A stretch of DNA of 64,000 nt from Solirubrobacter soli DSM 22325 (GCF_000423665.1 NZ_AUIK01000023.1:175037-239036), one strand, 5' to 3'. Positions 1 to 11,144 are shown, counted from the first letter of the stretch. Translations and numbers: made by a program. Notes: generated by a model from the sequence alone, not told the origin.

Positions 1-507
1 CTGCTGGCGCGACCGGTCGTCGAGACCGACCCGTTCCTGACCGAGCTGGTGTCGGCGGACGAGAACCTGATTCGCGTGAAGGCCACCGAGCGCCGCTCGA
101 ACCTGGCCCGCACGCACCGACTCCGCACGTCGCTGTTCACGGCCAACGAGTTCCGCCAGCTCGCGCGCGTGCACGCCGACCTGATCAAGCTCGCCGGCAC
201 GCCGCCGTTCACCGTGACGCTCGGCACCGAGAGCGACGAGGCGCCATCGTTCGAGGACCTGCGCCGTGCCGTGCTCAACGTCGCCGGCAAGGGCGTCAAG
301 CTGCAGCGGTTCAAGGGGCTCGGCGAGATGAACGCCGATCAGCTCGCGTCGACGACGATGAACCCGACCAGCCGCACCCTCGCCCAGGTCACGATGGACG
401 ACGCCGCGGCCGCCGACCGCCTCTTCACGATGCTGATGGGCGACAAGGTCGAGCCACGCCGAGAGTTCATCGAGGAAAACGCCCGCGTCGCGACCCTGGA
501 CATCTAA
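1..507 (+). CDS. gyrB: DNA gyrase subunit B, C-terminal end (5' truncated by window)
   Basis: Reads open from base 1 in frame +1 to the TAA at 505-507, giving the last 168 residues of the ATPase subunit of DNA gyrase. The tail carries the conserved GyrB C-terminal block ([10 protein letters not shown], then MNPTSRTL and a final [11 protein letters not shown]), which belongs to the TOPRIM/tail region that contacts GyrA. The gene start and ATPase domain lie left of the window. It is followed after only 3 nt by gyrA, so the two subunits are almost certainly co-transcribed. In most bacteria this pair follows dnaA-dnaN-recF, so oriC probably lies a few kb upstream (inference). Confidence 0.97.
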   Translation: MLARPVVETDPFLTELVSADENLIRVKATERRSNLARTHRLRTSLFTANEFRQLARVHADLIKLAGTPPFTVTLGTESDEAPSFEDLRRAVLNVAGKGVKLQRFKGLGEMNADQLASTTMNPTSRTLAQVTMDDAAAADRLFTMLMGDKVEPRREFIEENARVATLDI

Positions 508-510
508 GCC

Positions 511-3081
<2,571 letters not shown>

Positions 3082-3084
3082 CGC

Positions 3085-3114
3085 TTGCGGGTCCGCCTGA
3101 AGGTTCGCTACTCT
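3085..3114 (+). promoter_or_regulatory. Candidate sigma-70-type promoter behind gyrA
   Basis: TTGCGG at 3085-3090, an 18-nt spacer, then TACTCT at 3109-3114. It starts within 4 nt of the gyrA stop and would launch a transcript at about 3121. The match is partial, especially in the -10 box. The call rests mainly on its position just before the structured region and its terminator. Read-through from gyrA is the alternative source of this RNA. Confidence 0.4.
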
Positions 3115-3146
3115 TCGAATCACCAGAGAAAGGGGGTGGTCCGAAG

Positions 3147-3191
3147 TTGAGTGACAGTTCTTGTGGGACCCTGGAGGTGCCCGGCCGCTAG
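3147..3191 (+). CDS. Candidate 14-residue peptide ORF
   Basis: TTG 3147 opens a 14-codon frame (MSDSSCGTLEVPGR) ending at TAG 3189-3191. A purine-rich AAAGGGGG at 3129-3136 lies 10 nt upstream, good for a ribosome-binding site. The stop codon is inside the CCGCTAGA strand of the stem described for the surrounding RNA, so a translating ribosome would disrupt that stem. No function is known to me. Conservation of codons versus bases in relatives would decide whether this is a real peptide or chance. Confidence 0.3.
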   Translation: MSDSSCGTLEVPGR

Positions 3192-3320
3192 ACCAGCCGG
3201 CGCTGGACCCCGCGTTTCTAGCGGAATCCACACCGGTGCACCGCCGTGTTCGATGCCGGAGTTAGTCCCCCCGGCCGCCTAGAAAGTTCGGACGCGGCAG
3301 AAAGTCCAGCAGGTTGTAAG

Positions 3321-3355
3321 CGAGGCCCCGGTTGTCGACCGGGGCCTCGTTCTTT
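3321..3355 (+). terminator. Intrinsic terminator after the gyrA-downstream RNA
   Basis: A perfect 12-bp stem (3321-3332 with 3338-3349, CGAGGCCCCGGT/ACCGGGGCCTCG) with a 5-nt loop, followed by TTCTTT. On the minus strand no T-run follows, so it acts on plus-strand transcription and shields the convergent peptidase gene. Confidence 0.85.
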
Positions 3356-3388
3356 AACCGGGTGGCTGCCGCCCCCCGGACCCCCCGC

Positions 3389-4875
3389 TTAAGCCCGCGT
3401 CGGTGTCGCGACGCCGAGCTCGAGGTCGGCGACCCCCAGCGCTTCGACGCGCTCGCGCCAGCGTTCGGCGCTCAGCTCGCCGTCGCGGAGCTCGTGGATC
3501 GACACGTGCGGCGCGAGCGTGTCGTCGCCGCGGCGGGCGCTGACCGGCTCGGCCGGCTGCGCCTCGAGGCTCCAGCCCGCGTTCTCGAGCGCGAGCAACA
3601 CGGCGTCGCCGAGCACGCCGGCGGCGAGCGCGTTGCGGTCCTCGACGTCAGGGTCGGTGATCTTGTCGGCATGCTCGCCGATGTGCTCGATCGCGGTCGG
3701 GAGCGTGCCGACGGTGACGCCGGCGACGACGATGGCGAAGCGCTCGGTCAGCGCCCGTGCCCGGGCGCCGTAGATCTCGGCGCCGACCGCGTCCCAGTCG
3801 ATCGGCGGGAGGCCGGCGACCTCGCTCCCGAGCAGGAACTCGAGCAGGTCGCGTTCAGTGCGGGACGCCTCGTTGAGGGCGTCGATGGCGCGCGGAGAGT
3901 CGTCGGGGTCGCCGTCCGGCAGGTCCTCGACCGCCGCGATCCGCTCGGGAAGCGACGGGTGCGAGTCGTAGGGGTCGGTCTCCTCCTCGCGCAGCGCGTC
4001 GAGGTACTCGCTCGCGTTCGCCTCCACCGACTCGTGGGTGATGAAGCGCTGGAAGCCCTCGGACACGGGCGGGCGGCGGCCGGCCTCCAGACCGGGACGA
4101 CCTCGAGCTGCCAGTAGTAGTCGAACCCGGGCGCGTAGGCGTGGATGCGCTCGAGGGCCGACACGTGCGCGGCGCGGCCGACGCTGCGGACCGCGCACGC
4201 GTCGGCGGCGAACTCCTGCCGGCGCGAGATCTTGGCGGTGATGCGCAGGAACGCGTTGCCGTACCAGATGAACGGCTGGCGGACGAGCTTCTGCGACCAG
4301 GACTCGTCGCCGTCGCCGTCGCTCAACTGGTGGACGGTGCGGATGATCGTCGCCCGTGTGCGGTAGATCCATGGGCCGAGGCGGGTGTCGCCGCCGCTGT
4401 AGTGGCCGAACTCGTGGGCGAGAACGCCGCGCAGCTCGCGCTCGGACAGGATGTGCAGCAGCGGGATGCCGACGATCAGGACGCGGCTGGTGCGCGAGGC
4501 CTGCGTGACGGCCGCGTTGGCCTCGAGCGTGAGGTAGACCGCGTCCGGCATCGGCTCGCCCGCGGCGTCCGCCTCGTGCTCGACGAGCTCGAACAGCCGC
4601 GGCTGCTCGCTCTTGCTGACCTGCAGACCCGGCGCCTCGAACTTCAGCCGCCGCGGGATGATGGCCCAGAGGATCGAGAACCCGAGGAACAAGCCGGTGA
4701 TCGTCAGCCATAGGTTGCCCGTGCCGTTGAGGACCCACCCGAGGATCGGGCCCGCGATCAGCGCCGCGGCGATCACGAGCGCGAGGACGTAGAAGCCGAT
4801 CGTCAGGGCGATGGCGGCGGCGAAACGGCCGGCCAACGATGGGCCGGCGGGAACGTGAGCATCAGTTCGAGGCAT
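3389..4875 (-). pseudogene. M48-family zinc metallopeptidase, frameshifted
   Basis: Membrane-bound M48 (HtpX/Ste24-like) peptidase split over two frames. From ATG 4875 the N-terminal part has two or three membrane segments, then the zinc motif HEFGH and a downstream RRQEFAAD supplying the third ligand. It continues in frame to LEVVPVW near 4087. The rest of the family signal (RPPVSEGF, then SHPSLPERI) lies in another frame and runs to the stop at 3389. Adding one base around 4083-4089 restores a single ORF of about 495 residues, so one base seems lost there, either in the genome or in the assembly. Both halves keep normal codon use, so the lesion is recent or is a sequencing error. The catalytic half is intact up to the break. 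Confidence 0.8.
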
Positions 4876-4908
4876 CGCACCGGTGTGGATGCCCCGAATG
4901 AAGGTCTG

Positions 4909-5403
4909 TTACGCCGCCCGGGGGAGATACTGGCGCCAGGTCGCCGGGATCGTCGGCGAGGCCAGTTGGATGAAGATGTGGGCGCCGGGGGTGTGCGGCT
5001 TCGCCCGCGGGTGCATGTTGACCTGGTGCGGCAGGCGGTCGGCCTTGCGCCGGTTGCAGGGCGCGCAGGCGGCGACGATGTTGTCCCAGCCGGACCCGCC
5101 GCCCTTGGAGCGAGGGATCACGTGGTCCACCGTCAGCGAGGTGCGGGCGCCGCAGTACTGGCACATCCAGCCGTCGCGGGCGAAGACGGCGCGGCGGGTG
5201 ATCTTGCGCTTGTGCGTGTCGCGCGGGATGCGGACGTACGTGACCAGGCGGATCACGACGGGACGCGGAAGCGAACCGGTCGCCCAGTGCAGGTCCTTGG
5301 TCCCGACCTCGACGACCTCGGCCTTGTCCTTGAGCAGCAGGACGGTCGCGCGCCGCACGGTGCACACGTTGATCGGCTCGTACGTCGCGTTGAGGACGAG
5401 CAC
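4909..5403 (-). CDS. HNH endonuclease family protein
   Basis: 164-residue protein with the compact HNH nuclease fold near its C-terminus: CQYCG, then DHVIPRSKGG (metal-binding His), N in GWDNIV, and CNRRKADR completing the zinc/HNH site. The N-terminal LVLNATYEPINV is typical of a conserved actinobacterial and cyanobacterial HNH family of unclear role. GTG 5403 is chosen because the family usually starts at this LVLNA block and a GGAG lies about 10 nt upstream; the frame stays open much further upstream without family similarity. It is downstream of, and co-directional with, the prephenate dehydratase gene. Not linked to a methylase, so a restriction role is unlikely. Confidence 0.85.
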   Translation of the reverse strand: MLVLNATYEPINVCTVRRATVLLLKDKAEVVEVGTKDLHWATGSLPRPVVIRLVTYVRIPRDTHKRKITRRAVFARDGWMCQYCGARTSLTVDHVIPRSKGGGSGWDNIVAACAPCNRRKADRLPHQVNMHPRAKPHTPGAHIFIQLASPTIPATWRQYLPRAA

Positions 5404-5546
5404 ACGACCACCACTCCAACGGCTACTCGAGCCGTCAGCTTCAGGTCCGTGCCGCGGGTGGTCGCCGGGCGGCACGGACCCCAGTGGTCCTGGGGGTACA
5501 GCGGTTGCCACGATCGGGAGTGTAGCGATAGGTCTGACGGAAGGAC

Positions 5547-6380
5547 CTAGGTTCCAAACGAGCCGAGGACTCGAACCATTTCCGCGTGGCGCTTGAGCCC
5601 CTGGACCGCGCCGACCACCGCAGGGTCGGCCATCGAGGCCTCGAGATCGAGGAAGAACATGTACTCGCCCATGCCCTGTCGAAGCGGGCGCGACTCGATC
5701 CGCGTGAGGTTGATGCCGGCGAACGCGAACACCGCCAGGCAGGACACGAGCCAGCCGGAGGCGCCCGAGCCCATGCCCCAGAACACGAGGATCGTCTTCG
5801 CGGGTCCGGCGTCGGGCGGGGCGGGTGCATCGGAGGCCTGGGCGATCCACGCGAAGCGGGTCGCGTTGCCCGGATCGTCCTCCAGATCCTCGGCGAGCAT
5901 CACCGCGCCGTAGCGGCGAGCCGCGAGGCGTGGGCCGATCGCGGCGGTCGTGCCGGTGCCGTCCTGCGCGACGTCGCGGACGGCGTCGGCCGTCGACGCG
6001 GCCGGGACGACGGCGGCGTTGGGCAGGTTGACCTGGAGCCACTCCTTGCATTGCCCGAGCGCCTGCGGGTGCGAGCGGACCATCGTGATCTCCTCGAACG
6101 CCAGCGACCGGCCGGCCGCGAGGCAGTACGAGACCGGTTGGACGACCTCGCCGATCAGCGCGACGTCGGGCGCCTCGAGCGCGAGCGCGTCGAGCACCGG
6201 ATCGACCCCGCCCTCCAGCGCGTTCTCGACCGGCACGAGCGCCCGCTCGATCCGCCCCTCCTGGACGGCGAGCACGACGTCGCGCAGCGTCGCAAGCGGC
6301 ACGGCCTCCGCGTCGGGGGCGGCCGCCGTCAACGCCTCGTCGCTCACGGTCCCGGGCGGACCCAGATAGGCGACTCTCAC
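5547..6380 (-). CDS. pheA: Prephenate dehydratase
   Basis: 277-residue cytoplasmic enzyme that decarboxylates and dehydrates prephenate to phenylpyruvate in phenylalanine biosynthesis. It opens with YLGPPGTVSDEA, the usual start of the catalytic periplasmic-binding-like fold. It carries the active-site TRF triplet (NATRFAW) at about residue 165 and ends in an ACT regulatory domain with the phenylalanine-binding NLTRIESRP. There is no chorismate mutase domain, so this is the monofunctional type. GTG 6380 overlaps the stop of the preceding DUF4446 gene by 4 nt (GTGA), indicating translational coupling. Confidence 0.96.
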   Translation of the reverse strand: MRVAYLGPPGTVSDEALTAAAPDAEAVPLATLRDVVLAVQEGRIERALVPVENALEGGVDPVLDALALEAPDVALIGEVVQPVSYCLAAGRSLAFEEITMVRSHPQALGQCKEWLQVNLPNAAVVPAASTADAVRDVAQDGTGTTAAIGPRLAARRYGAVMLAEDLEDDPGNATRFAWIAQASDAPAPPDAGPAKTILVFWGMGSGASGWLVSCLAVFAFAGINLTRIESRPLRQGMGEYMFFLDLEASMADPAVVGAVQGLKRHAEMVRVLGSFGT

Positions 6381-6907
6381 TGCGACTCGATGATCACGGA
6401 TTGGACCTCGCCGCCGGCGAGCGCGAGCCGCACGGCCTCCTCCTCCTCGGGGGAGAGCTGGTGCTCGCCGCGGCCGGCGTGGATCTGCTTGCAGTACAGC
6501 CGGGCGGTGTCGCGGTGGGCGATCGAGGAGAGCACGACGCCATTGTGATCGGCGTCGAGCAGGGCGATCGTGGTCGACTGGTGTCCGGACATCTCGCCGT
6601 AGGCGTCGTAGCGGACCAGCGAGCGGTAGGCGATCGCGCCGTCGAGGCGGTCCTCGGCCGCGGACATGCGCTCGTCGAGGTGGGCGGCGACGTCCTCGAC
6701 CCGCGCGTGGAGCGCCTCGAACGCGTGTTGGAGGTCGCTCGCGTGGATCACGAGGTCGGTCTGCCCGTGCTCGCCCAGCACCGCCCGCTGCGCGCTGCGC
6801 ACCCGCCGGAAGCGGACGCTCAGCACCAGCAGCCAGATCATGGCGATCAGCGCCGCGGCGGCGGCGGCGAGGGCAACGATCCCCGGGGCCTCCGAGAAGT
6901 CCGACAC
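6377..6907 (-). CDS. DUF4446 family membrane protein
   Basis: 176 residues: one N-terminal transmembrane helix (about 9-28), a basic stretch, a helical or coiled-coil middle, and a conserved C-terminal block (SLVRYDAYGEMSGHQS, then HRDTARLYCKQI) diagnostic of DUF4446. The family is widespread in Firmicutes and Actinobacteria and often sits near chromosome-partition or aromatic biosynthesis genes; its function is unknown. GTG start at 6907. Overlaps pheA by 4 nt, and 10 nt separate it from the upstream gene, so the three form one operon. Confidence 0.88.
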   Translation of the reverse strand: MSDFSEAPGIVALAAAAAALIAMIWLLVLSVRFRRVRSAQRAVLGEHGQTDLVIHASDLQHAFEALHARVEDVAAHLDERMSAAEDRLDGAIAYRSLVRYDAYGEMSGHQSTTIALLDADHNGVVLSSIAHRDTARLYCKQIHAGRGEHQLSPEEEEAVRLALAGGEVQSVIIESQ

Positions 6908-6917
6908 GCCCCGAACG

Positions 6918-8072
6918 TTAGCCCTGCGCGAAGAGCGTGGGGTACGTCGACTTGTTGTTGTCGGTCTTCTCTTCGCCCGGGACCTTGGCGACCGTGACGT
7001 TGATGTTCACGACGGCGCCGAGCGGGGGTTCACGGTTGAGCGGCAGCTCCACGGTCGCCTTCTCGCCCTTGGCGACCTTCGGGACGGTCTTGTTGAGCGT
7101 GATCGGCGTGCCGGTACCGCTGGCGAGCTGGATCTTGAGCGTCACCTTGACGTTGAACTCGTCGTTGTCGCCCTGGTTGGTGAAGGCGACGAGGAACGGC
7201 TGGCCCTTGACGTAGGTGAGGCGGTTGGAAGCCGTCGGCGACAGCGTCACGTTGCCGTAGCTGGTGGCGTTGAGGCCGGTGCCGTGCAGGCCTGGGCCGG
7301 TCGGCTGGTTCTTGTTCGTGTTGTCGCCGCTACCCGAGGTGTCGCCGGTCGACAGGCGCGTGCCGAGCTTGGACGCCACGAACGCGGGCGAGACCCAGGA
7401 GATCTCGCGCAGGAACTGGGACGACGTGATGTTCCCGCCGATCCCGGCGTCCGCCAATGCCTGCTTCATGAACGGCTGGACGCGCGCGTTGTAGAGCACG
7501 TCGGACGCGTCGAAGGCGCGCATCTGGCCGGCGATCCCCTTGATCGCGTTGTCCGCGTTGTCGCCTTCGTCGCCGAGCGCGTTCTTGACGTCGTCGGAGA
7601 TCTTCTGCAGGCCGTTGCGGCGCAGCTCGAGCGCGATCAGGAACGACTGCTGCGCCTCGGTCATGTCGCCCGGGACGCTGAGCGCCTGCGCCTGCTTGAG
7701 CGACTGGTCGGCCGAGCCCTTGAAGCTGAGGACGCTCTGGTAGAGCTCGGTCGGCGAGGTCTGCTGTGCCCCGTCCATCGCCTTGAAGAACTGCTCGCCC
7801 TGCCCCTGGGACTCCGTGCCGATCTGGGTGACCTTGGCCGTGTAGTCGCGCAGCGCGTTCTTGTGGCGCGAGTTGTTGCACGCGCGCACCCCGAAGAACA
7901 GGAGCAAGAGGATGAGCAGGCCGGCGATGCCGGCGATCATCCGCCGGACGAGCACGGTCTGGGCGTCCGTCGCCCCACCGGAAGTCACCCGGCCGCGACG
8001 CGGTGGAGGCGATGGGCGCACACGAGTGCGCGCGGTGCGTGGGGGCTCGTCGTCCTCGTCGAAGAAGGACAA
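6918..8072 (-). CDS. Membrane-anchored extracytoplasmic protein of unknown function
   Basis: 384 residues. An acidic then Arg/Pro-rich cytoplasmic tail of about 40 residues is followed by one transmembrane helix (about 44-65), and the rest would face outside. The first outer part is helical. The last part (about 270-384) resembles an Ig-like CARDB-type beta fold (VAFTNQGDNDEFNVKVTLKI, later EEKTDNNKS), usually an adhesion or scaffold module. TTG 8072 is supported by a GAGGAG 8 nt upstream. It is divergent from the multi-pass kinase 84 nt away. I do not recognise a named family; the envelope location is inferred from topology. Confidence 0.75.
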   Translation of the reverse strand: MSFFDEDDEPPRTARTRVRPSPPPRRGRVTSGGATDAQTVLVRRMIAGIAGLLILLLLFFGVRACNNSRHKNALRDYTAKVTQIGTESQGQGEQFFKAMDGAQQTSPTELYQSVLSFKGSADQSLKQAQALSVPGDMTEAQQSFLIALELRRNGLQKISDDVKNALGDEGDNADNAIKGIAGQMRAFDASDVLYNARVQPFMKQALADAGIGGNITSSQFLREISWVSPAFVASKLGTRLSTGDTSGSGDNTNKNQPTGPGLHGTGLNATSYGNVTLSPTASNRLTYVKGQPFLVAFTNQGDNDEFNVKVTLKIQLASGTGTPITLNKTVPKVAKGEKATVELPLNREPPLGAVVNINVTVAKVPGEEKTDNNKSTYPTLFAQG

Positions 8073-8156
8073 ATCTTGGTCTCCTCAGGGCTCCGGCAAC
8101 TTCAACGTAACAGGGAGGTCGGAGGGAACCGCGGTGGTGCGCCGAACTCGGGCGTG

Positions 8157-9839
8157 ATGGAGACCACCGACGAGCTCCCTACGGAGGTCGCCGCGGAGCT
8201 CGTCCTTGGTCGGTACCGGCTCGGCCAGCGGCTCGGCTCCGGCGGCTTCGGGACAGTCTACGCGGCCACCGACGAGCGCCTGGAGCGCGCCGTGGCCGTG
8301 AAGGTGATCCCGGGCCCGCCGATGCACGGCGAGCGCGGGCGCCGCGAGGCGCTCGCCGCGGGGCGGCTCGACCACCCCGGCGTCGTCGCGGTCTTCGACG
8401 CGGGGGAGGACCAACGAGCCCGCTACCTGGTCTCCGAGCTCGTCCACGGGCGCACCCTCGACCAGCTCGGCGCCGAGGGCGTGTTGAGCGACCGCGACGT
8501 GCTGCGGATCGGCCTCGCGCTCTGCGGCGCGCTCGAGCACGCCCACGGGCGCGGCGTCGTGCACCGCGACGTCAAGCCGCAGAACGTCATCATCCCCGAC
8601 GCGCCGCGGTCGGCGGCCGGTGTGGCCAAGCTCGCGGACTTCGGCGTCGCCCACCTCGCCGGCGACGAGCCGCTCACCCGCACCGGGGACGTGGTCGGCA
8701 CCCTTGCCTACATGGCCCCCGAGCAGGCCGCCGGCAAGCGCATCGACGAGCGCTGCGACCTCTACAGCCTCGCGCTCGTGCTCTACGAGGCGCTCGCGGG
8801 CGTCAACCCGGTCCGCGCCGGCTCGCCCGCCGCCACCGCCCGGCGCGTCGGCACGGTGCTCCCGTCCCTGCGCCGCCATCGCAAGGACCTCCCGGAGGAG
8901 TTGTGCGCGGCGATCGACACCGCCCTGCGCCCGAAGCCCGACGAGCGCGGGACGATCGACGACCTCGCGGCCGAGCTCGCCGAGTCGCTGCCCGAGGTCT
9001 CCGACGAGGGCGGATCCGTCGCGCCGCACCCGCTCGAGCGCACGCAGCCGTTCGCGCCGCTGCCGCGCGGCGTCGCCCGCGGCGCGGCCGCATTGCTGGC
9101 CGGCGGCCTCGCCGCCGCCGCGCTGCAATGGGTGGGGGAGCCGATCCTGCCCGCGCTTGCCGCGGTCGTCGCGGTCGCGCTCCTGCCGCGGATCGGCTGG
9201 CTGCTGACCGCCGCGGGGGTGATCGGCGCGCTCTCGACGGAGCAGCCGGGCGCCGCCGTCCTGGTCGCGGCCGCGGCGCTGCCGGTGCCGCTCGCCCTGC
9301 GCCGGGACGGCGCGACATGGTCGGTGCCCGCGGTCGCGCCGCTGCTCGGCCTCGCGACGATCGCCGGCGCCTACCCGGCGTTCGCCGGACGCGCCCGCGG
9401 CGCGGTGACGAGAGCCGCCCTCGGCGCGCTCGGCGCGTGGTGGGCGCTCCTCGCCGCGCCGCTGCTCGGCACGGCGACGCTCGGCGGCGAGGATCCGTCC
9501 GGCGTGGCCGTACTCGGCGCGCGGCCGCCGCTTCCGATTGACGCCAACGCCGCGCTGGACGACGTGATCGCCCCACTGCTCAGCTCCGGCGCGCTGCTCT
9601 ACGCCGCGCTGTGGGCGGGTGCGGCGCTCGTGCTGCCGTGGCTGGTGCGTGGTCGCTGGCTCGCCGCGGACGTCGTCGCGGGCTCGATCTGGGCTGCCGG
9701 ACTCGGCGCCGCGACCGCCGCGATCGCCCAGTCGATCGACGCTCCAGAGCCAAACGGGCTGGTCCTGGGCGCGGTCGTGGCGGGCGTGATCGCCGTCGCG
9801 GTACCACACCTCCGGGGAGGACCGGTGGTGGAGCCGTGA
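8157..9839 (+). CDS. Multi-pass membrane Ser/Thr protein kinase
   Basis: 560 residues. The N-terminal half is a complete Hanks-type kinase: glycine loop GSGGFGTVY, catalytic HRDVKPQN (D138), DFGVAH metal-binding motif and an APE-like APEQAAG. The C-terminal half (from about 300) is mostly hydrophobic with about eight predicted membrane helices and no PASTA or other sensor domain, unusual beside the single-pass kinases of this locus. It takes the place that pknA often holds beside fhaA-pstP-rodA-pbpA-pknB. ATG 8157 is preferred although GTG 8154 is in frame just before it; no good ribosome-binding site is visible for either. The frame stays open upstream only as an antisense shadow. Confidence 0.9.
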   Translation: METTDELPTEVAAELVLGRYRLGQRLGSGGFGTVYAATDERLERAVAVKVIPGPPMHGERGRREALAAGRLDHPGVVAVFDAGEDQRARYLVSELVHGRTLDQLGAEGVLSDRDVLRIGLALCGALEHAHGRGVVHRDVKPQNVIIPDAPRSAAGVAKLADFGVAHLAGDEPLTRTGDVVGTLAYMAPEQAAGKRIDERCDLYSLALVLYEALAGVNPVRAGSPAATARRVGTVLPSLRRHRKDLPEELCAAIDTALRPKPDERGTIDDLAAELAESLPEVSDEGGSVAPHPLERTQPFAPLPRGVARGAAALLAGGLAAAALQWVGEPILPALAAVVAVALLPRIGWLLTAAGVIGALSTEQPGAAVLVAAAALPVPLALRRDGATWSVPAVAPLLGLATIAGAYPAFAGRARGAVTRAALGALGAWWALLAAPLLGTATLGGEDPSGVAVLGARPPLPIDANAALDDVIAPLLSSGALLYAALWAGAALVLPWLVRGRWLAADVVAGSIWAAGLGAATAAIAQSIDAPEPNGLVLGAVVAGVIAVAVPHLRGGPVVEP

Positions 9840-9895
9840 CGCCGGGGCGGATACTGTGCACCGGCAATCATGGCCACATGTCCGGGTAGCCGCCA

Positions 9896-10651
9896 GTGAG
9901 CGTGCTGCGCAGCCTTGAATCCAAGCTCGCCGGGCTCGTCGAGGGCACGTTCTCGCGTGCCTTCAAGTCCGAGGTCCGCCCCGTCGAGATCGCGCGCAAG
10001 CTTGCCAAGGAGATGGATCAGCACAAGGTGCAGTCGTTGTCGCGCGTCTACGCGCCCAACGAGTACGCCGTGTGGCTGTCCCCGGACGATCGTGCCCAGT
10101 TCGAGGGGACCGAGGAGGAGCTCGCGTCCGAGCTCAGCGGGTACCTGCTCGAGCACGCGCGCCGCGAGCGGATCACGCTCGGCACGAGCCCGCGCGTGGT
10201 CTTCAAGACCGACGAGAAGCTGCGGCTCGGCGAGTTCGGCATCCAGGCCCGTCGCGTGAAGCCGCCGCAGACCGAGAACGAGGCGCCGTACCAGGCCGAC
10301 GAGGGGCGGACGATGGTCTACTCCTCGGCCGAGCGGGTGGCGGAGCCGCTGCGCGAGCCGGACCCGCGCCGCGGCCGCGCGCGCCTGCGCGTCGACGGCC
10401 GCGCCGAGATCGTCGGCTCCAAGGGCGCGATCCTGGGCCGCTCGCGTGACGCCGACGTGGTCATCGACGATCCGAACGTCTCCCGCCATCACGCCGAGAT
10501 CCGGCCGTCGGGCGGGTCGTGGATCGTCAACGACCTCGGCTCCACCAACGGGATCAAGGTCAACGGCCGCCGCGTCGACGGCCCGCAGTCGCTCAAGCGC
10601 GGCGACGTGATCGAGATCGGCACCTCACGAGTGACGTTCGAGCTGGAGTAA
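9896..10651 (+). CDS. fhaA: FHA domain protein FhaA (DUF3662-FHA)
   Basis: 251 residues: an N-terminal DUF3662 domain (about 1-120, SLESKLAGLVEGTFSRAF), a charged linker, and a C-terminal forkhead-associated domain (about 165-251) with the phosphothreonine-binding GRSRDADVVI, SRHHAEI and NDLGSTNG signature. In mycobacteria FhaA binds phosphorylated partners of PknB such as the lipid II flippase MviN and slows peptidoglycan synthesis (family knowledge). GTG 9896 has no clear ribosome-binding site. It heads a tightly packed operon running to ddl. Confidence 0.95.
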   Translation: MSVLRSLESKLAGLVEGTFSRAFKSEVRPVEIARKLAKEMDQHKVQSLSRVYAPNEYAVWLSPDDRAQFEGTEEELASELSGYLLEHARRERITLGTSPRVVFKTDEKLRLGEFGIQARRVKPPQTENEAPYQADEGRTMVYSSAERVAEPLREPDPRRGRARLRVDGRAEIVGSKGAILGRSRDADVVIDDPNVSRHHAEIRPSGGSWIVNDLGSTNGIKVNGRRVDGPQSLKRGDVIEIGTSRVTFELE

Positions 10652-10655
10652 GCGG

Positions 10656-11144
10656 GTGGAGCTCGATCCCATCGCCGTCGCGCTGAAGTTCGGCTTCCTG
10701 GCCGTCCTGTACCTGTTCCTGCTGTGGGTCGCGCGGTCGGCGCTGAAGGACCTGCGCGGGGTCGACGACAGCGTCTACCTGGGTCCGAGTGCGGACGTCG
10801 ATGACGCCACCGGCATGTATACGGCGTCCGCGCCGCTGGCTCGCGACGGTGGCGCGCCGAAGCTGCGGGTGAAGTCCGGAGCGGGCCTCGCGCCTGGTTC
10901 CGCCTATGATCTGAGCGACGGCGCGCTGCTCGGGCGTGGCGATCAGGCGGACATTCGCCTCGAGGATGGATTTGCGTCCGCGCGACATGCGCGCCTCGTC
11001 CCGCAGGGGGATGTGATGGTGTTGGAGGACCTTGGCTCCACGAACGGTACGTACCTGAACGGTGAACCGCTGCGCGGCCCACAGCCCCTGCATGTCGGGG
11101 ACAGGATCAGAATCGGCGACAGTGAATTCTCCTTCGAGCGCTGA
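10656..11144 (+). CDS. fhaB: FHA domain protein FhaB/FipA
   Basis: 162 residues with one N-terminal transmembrane helix (about 8-26) and a C-terminal FHA domain (about 75-162) showing LGRGDQADIRL, SARHARL and EDLGSTNGTYLNG. The membrane-anchored FHA protein of this locus (FipA in mycobacteria) links kinase signalling to the septum. GTG 10656 lies 4 nt after fhaA and the stop is 2 nt before pstP, so expression is coupled. Confidence 0.94.
   Translation: MELDPIAVALKFGFLAVLYLFLLWVARSALKDLRGVDDSVYLGPSADVDDATGMYTASAPLARDGGAPKLRVKSGAGLAPGSAYDLSDGALLGRGDQADIRLEDGFASARHARLVPQGDVMVLEDLGSTNGTYLNGEPLRGPQPLHVGDRIRIGDSEFSFER

Larger units (their letters stand above)
3115..3355 (+). ncRNA. Candidate structured small RNA between gyrA and a terminator
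   Basis: This 240-nt stretch has no long ORF but shows clear secondary structure and ends in a strong intrinsic terminator. CCGCTAGA (3185-3192) pairs perfectly with TCTAGCGG (3217-3224). Nested inside is a perfect hairpin CCAGC-CGGC-GCTGG (3193-3206). The same strand TTTCTAGCGG (3215-3224) can instead pair with CCGCCTAGAAA (3275-3285) with one bulged C, so two mutually exclusive folds are possible. A 14-codon ORF ends inside the first pairing strand. No downstream plus-strand gene follows (the next gene is convergent), so it is either a stand-alone RNA or the 3' region of gyrA mRNA. I do not recognise it as a known RNA family. Confidence 0.45.

Noticed and set aside
3082..3355. tRNA genes behind gyrA
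   Set aside because: A tRNA-Ile/Ala pair often follows gyrA, but no cloverleaf with T-loop GGTTCRANYCC and CCA-type acceptor could be found; the structure present is different.
3332..4117. Plus-strand ORF opposite the M48 peptidase
   Set aside because: It starts inside the intrinsic terminator and is antisense to the conserved peptidase C-terminus.
4862..5419. Alternative minus-strand frame starting ATG 5419 over the HNH gene
   Set aside because: It has an ATG but no family similarity; the HNH motif lies in the frame starting at GTG 5403.
6666..8156. Upstream open extension of the multi-pass kinase frame
   Set aside because: Lies opposite the DUF4446 gene and the membrane-anchored protein; no similarity to kinases before ATG 8157.
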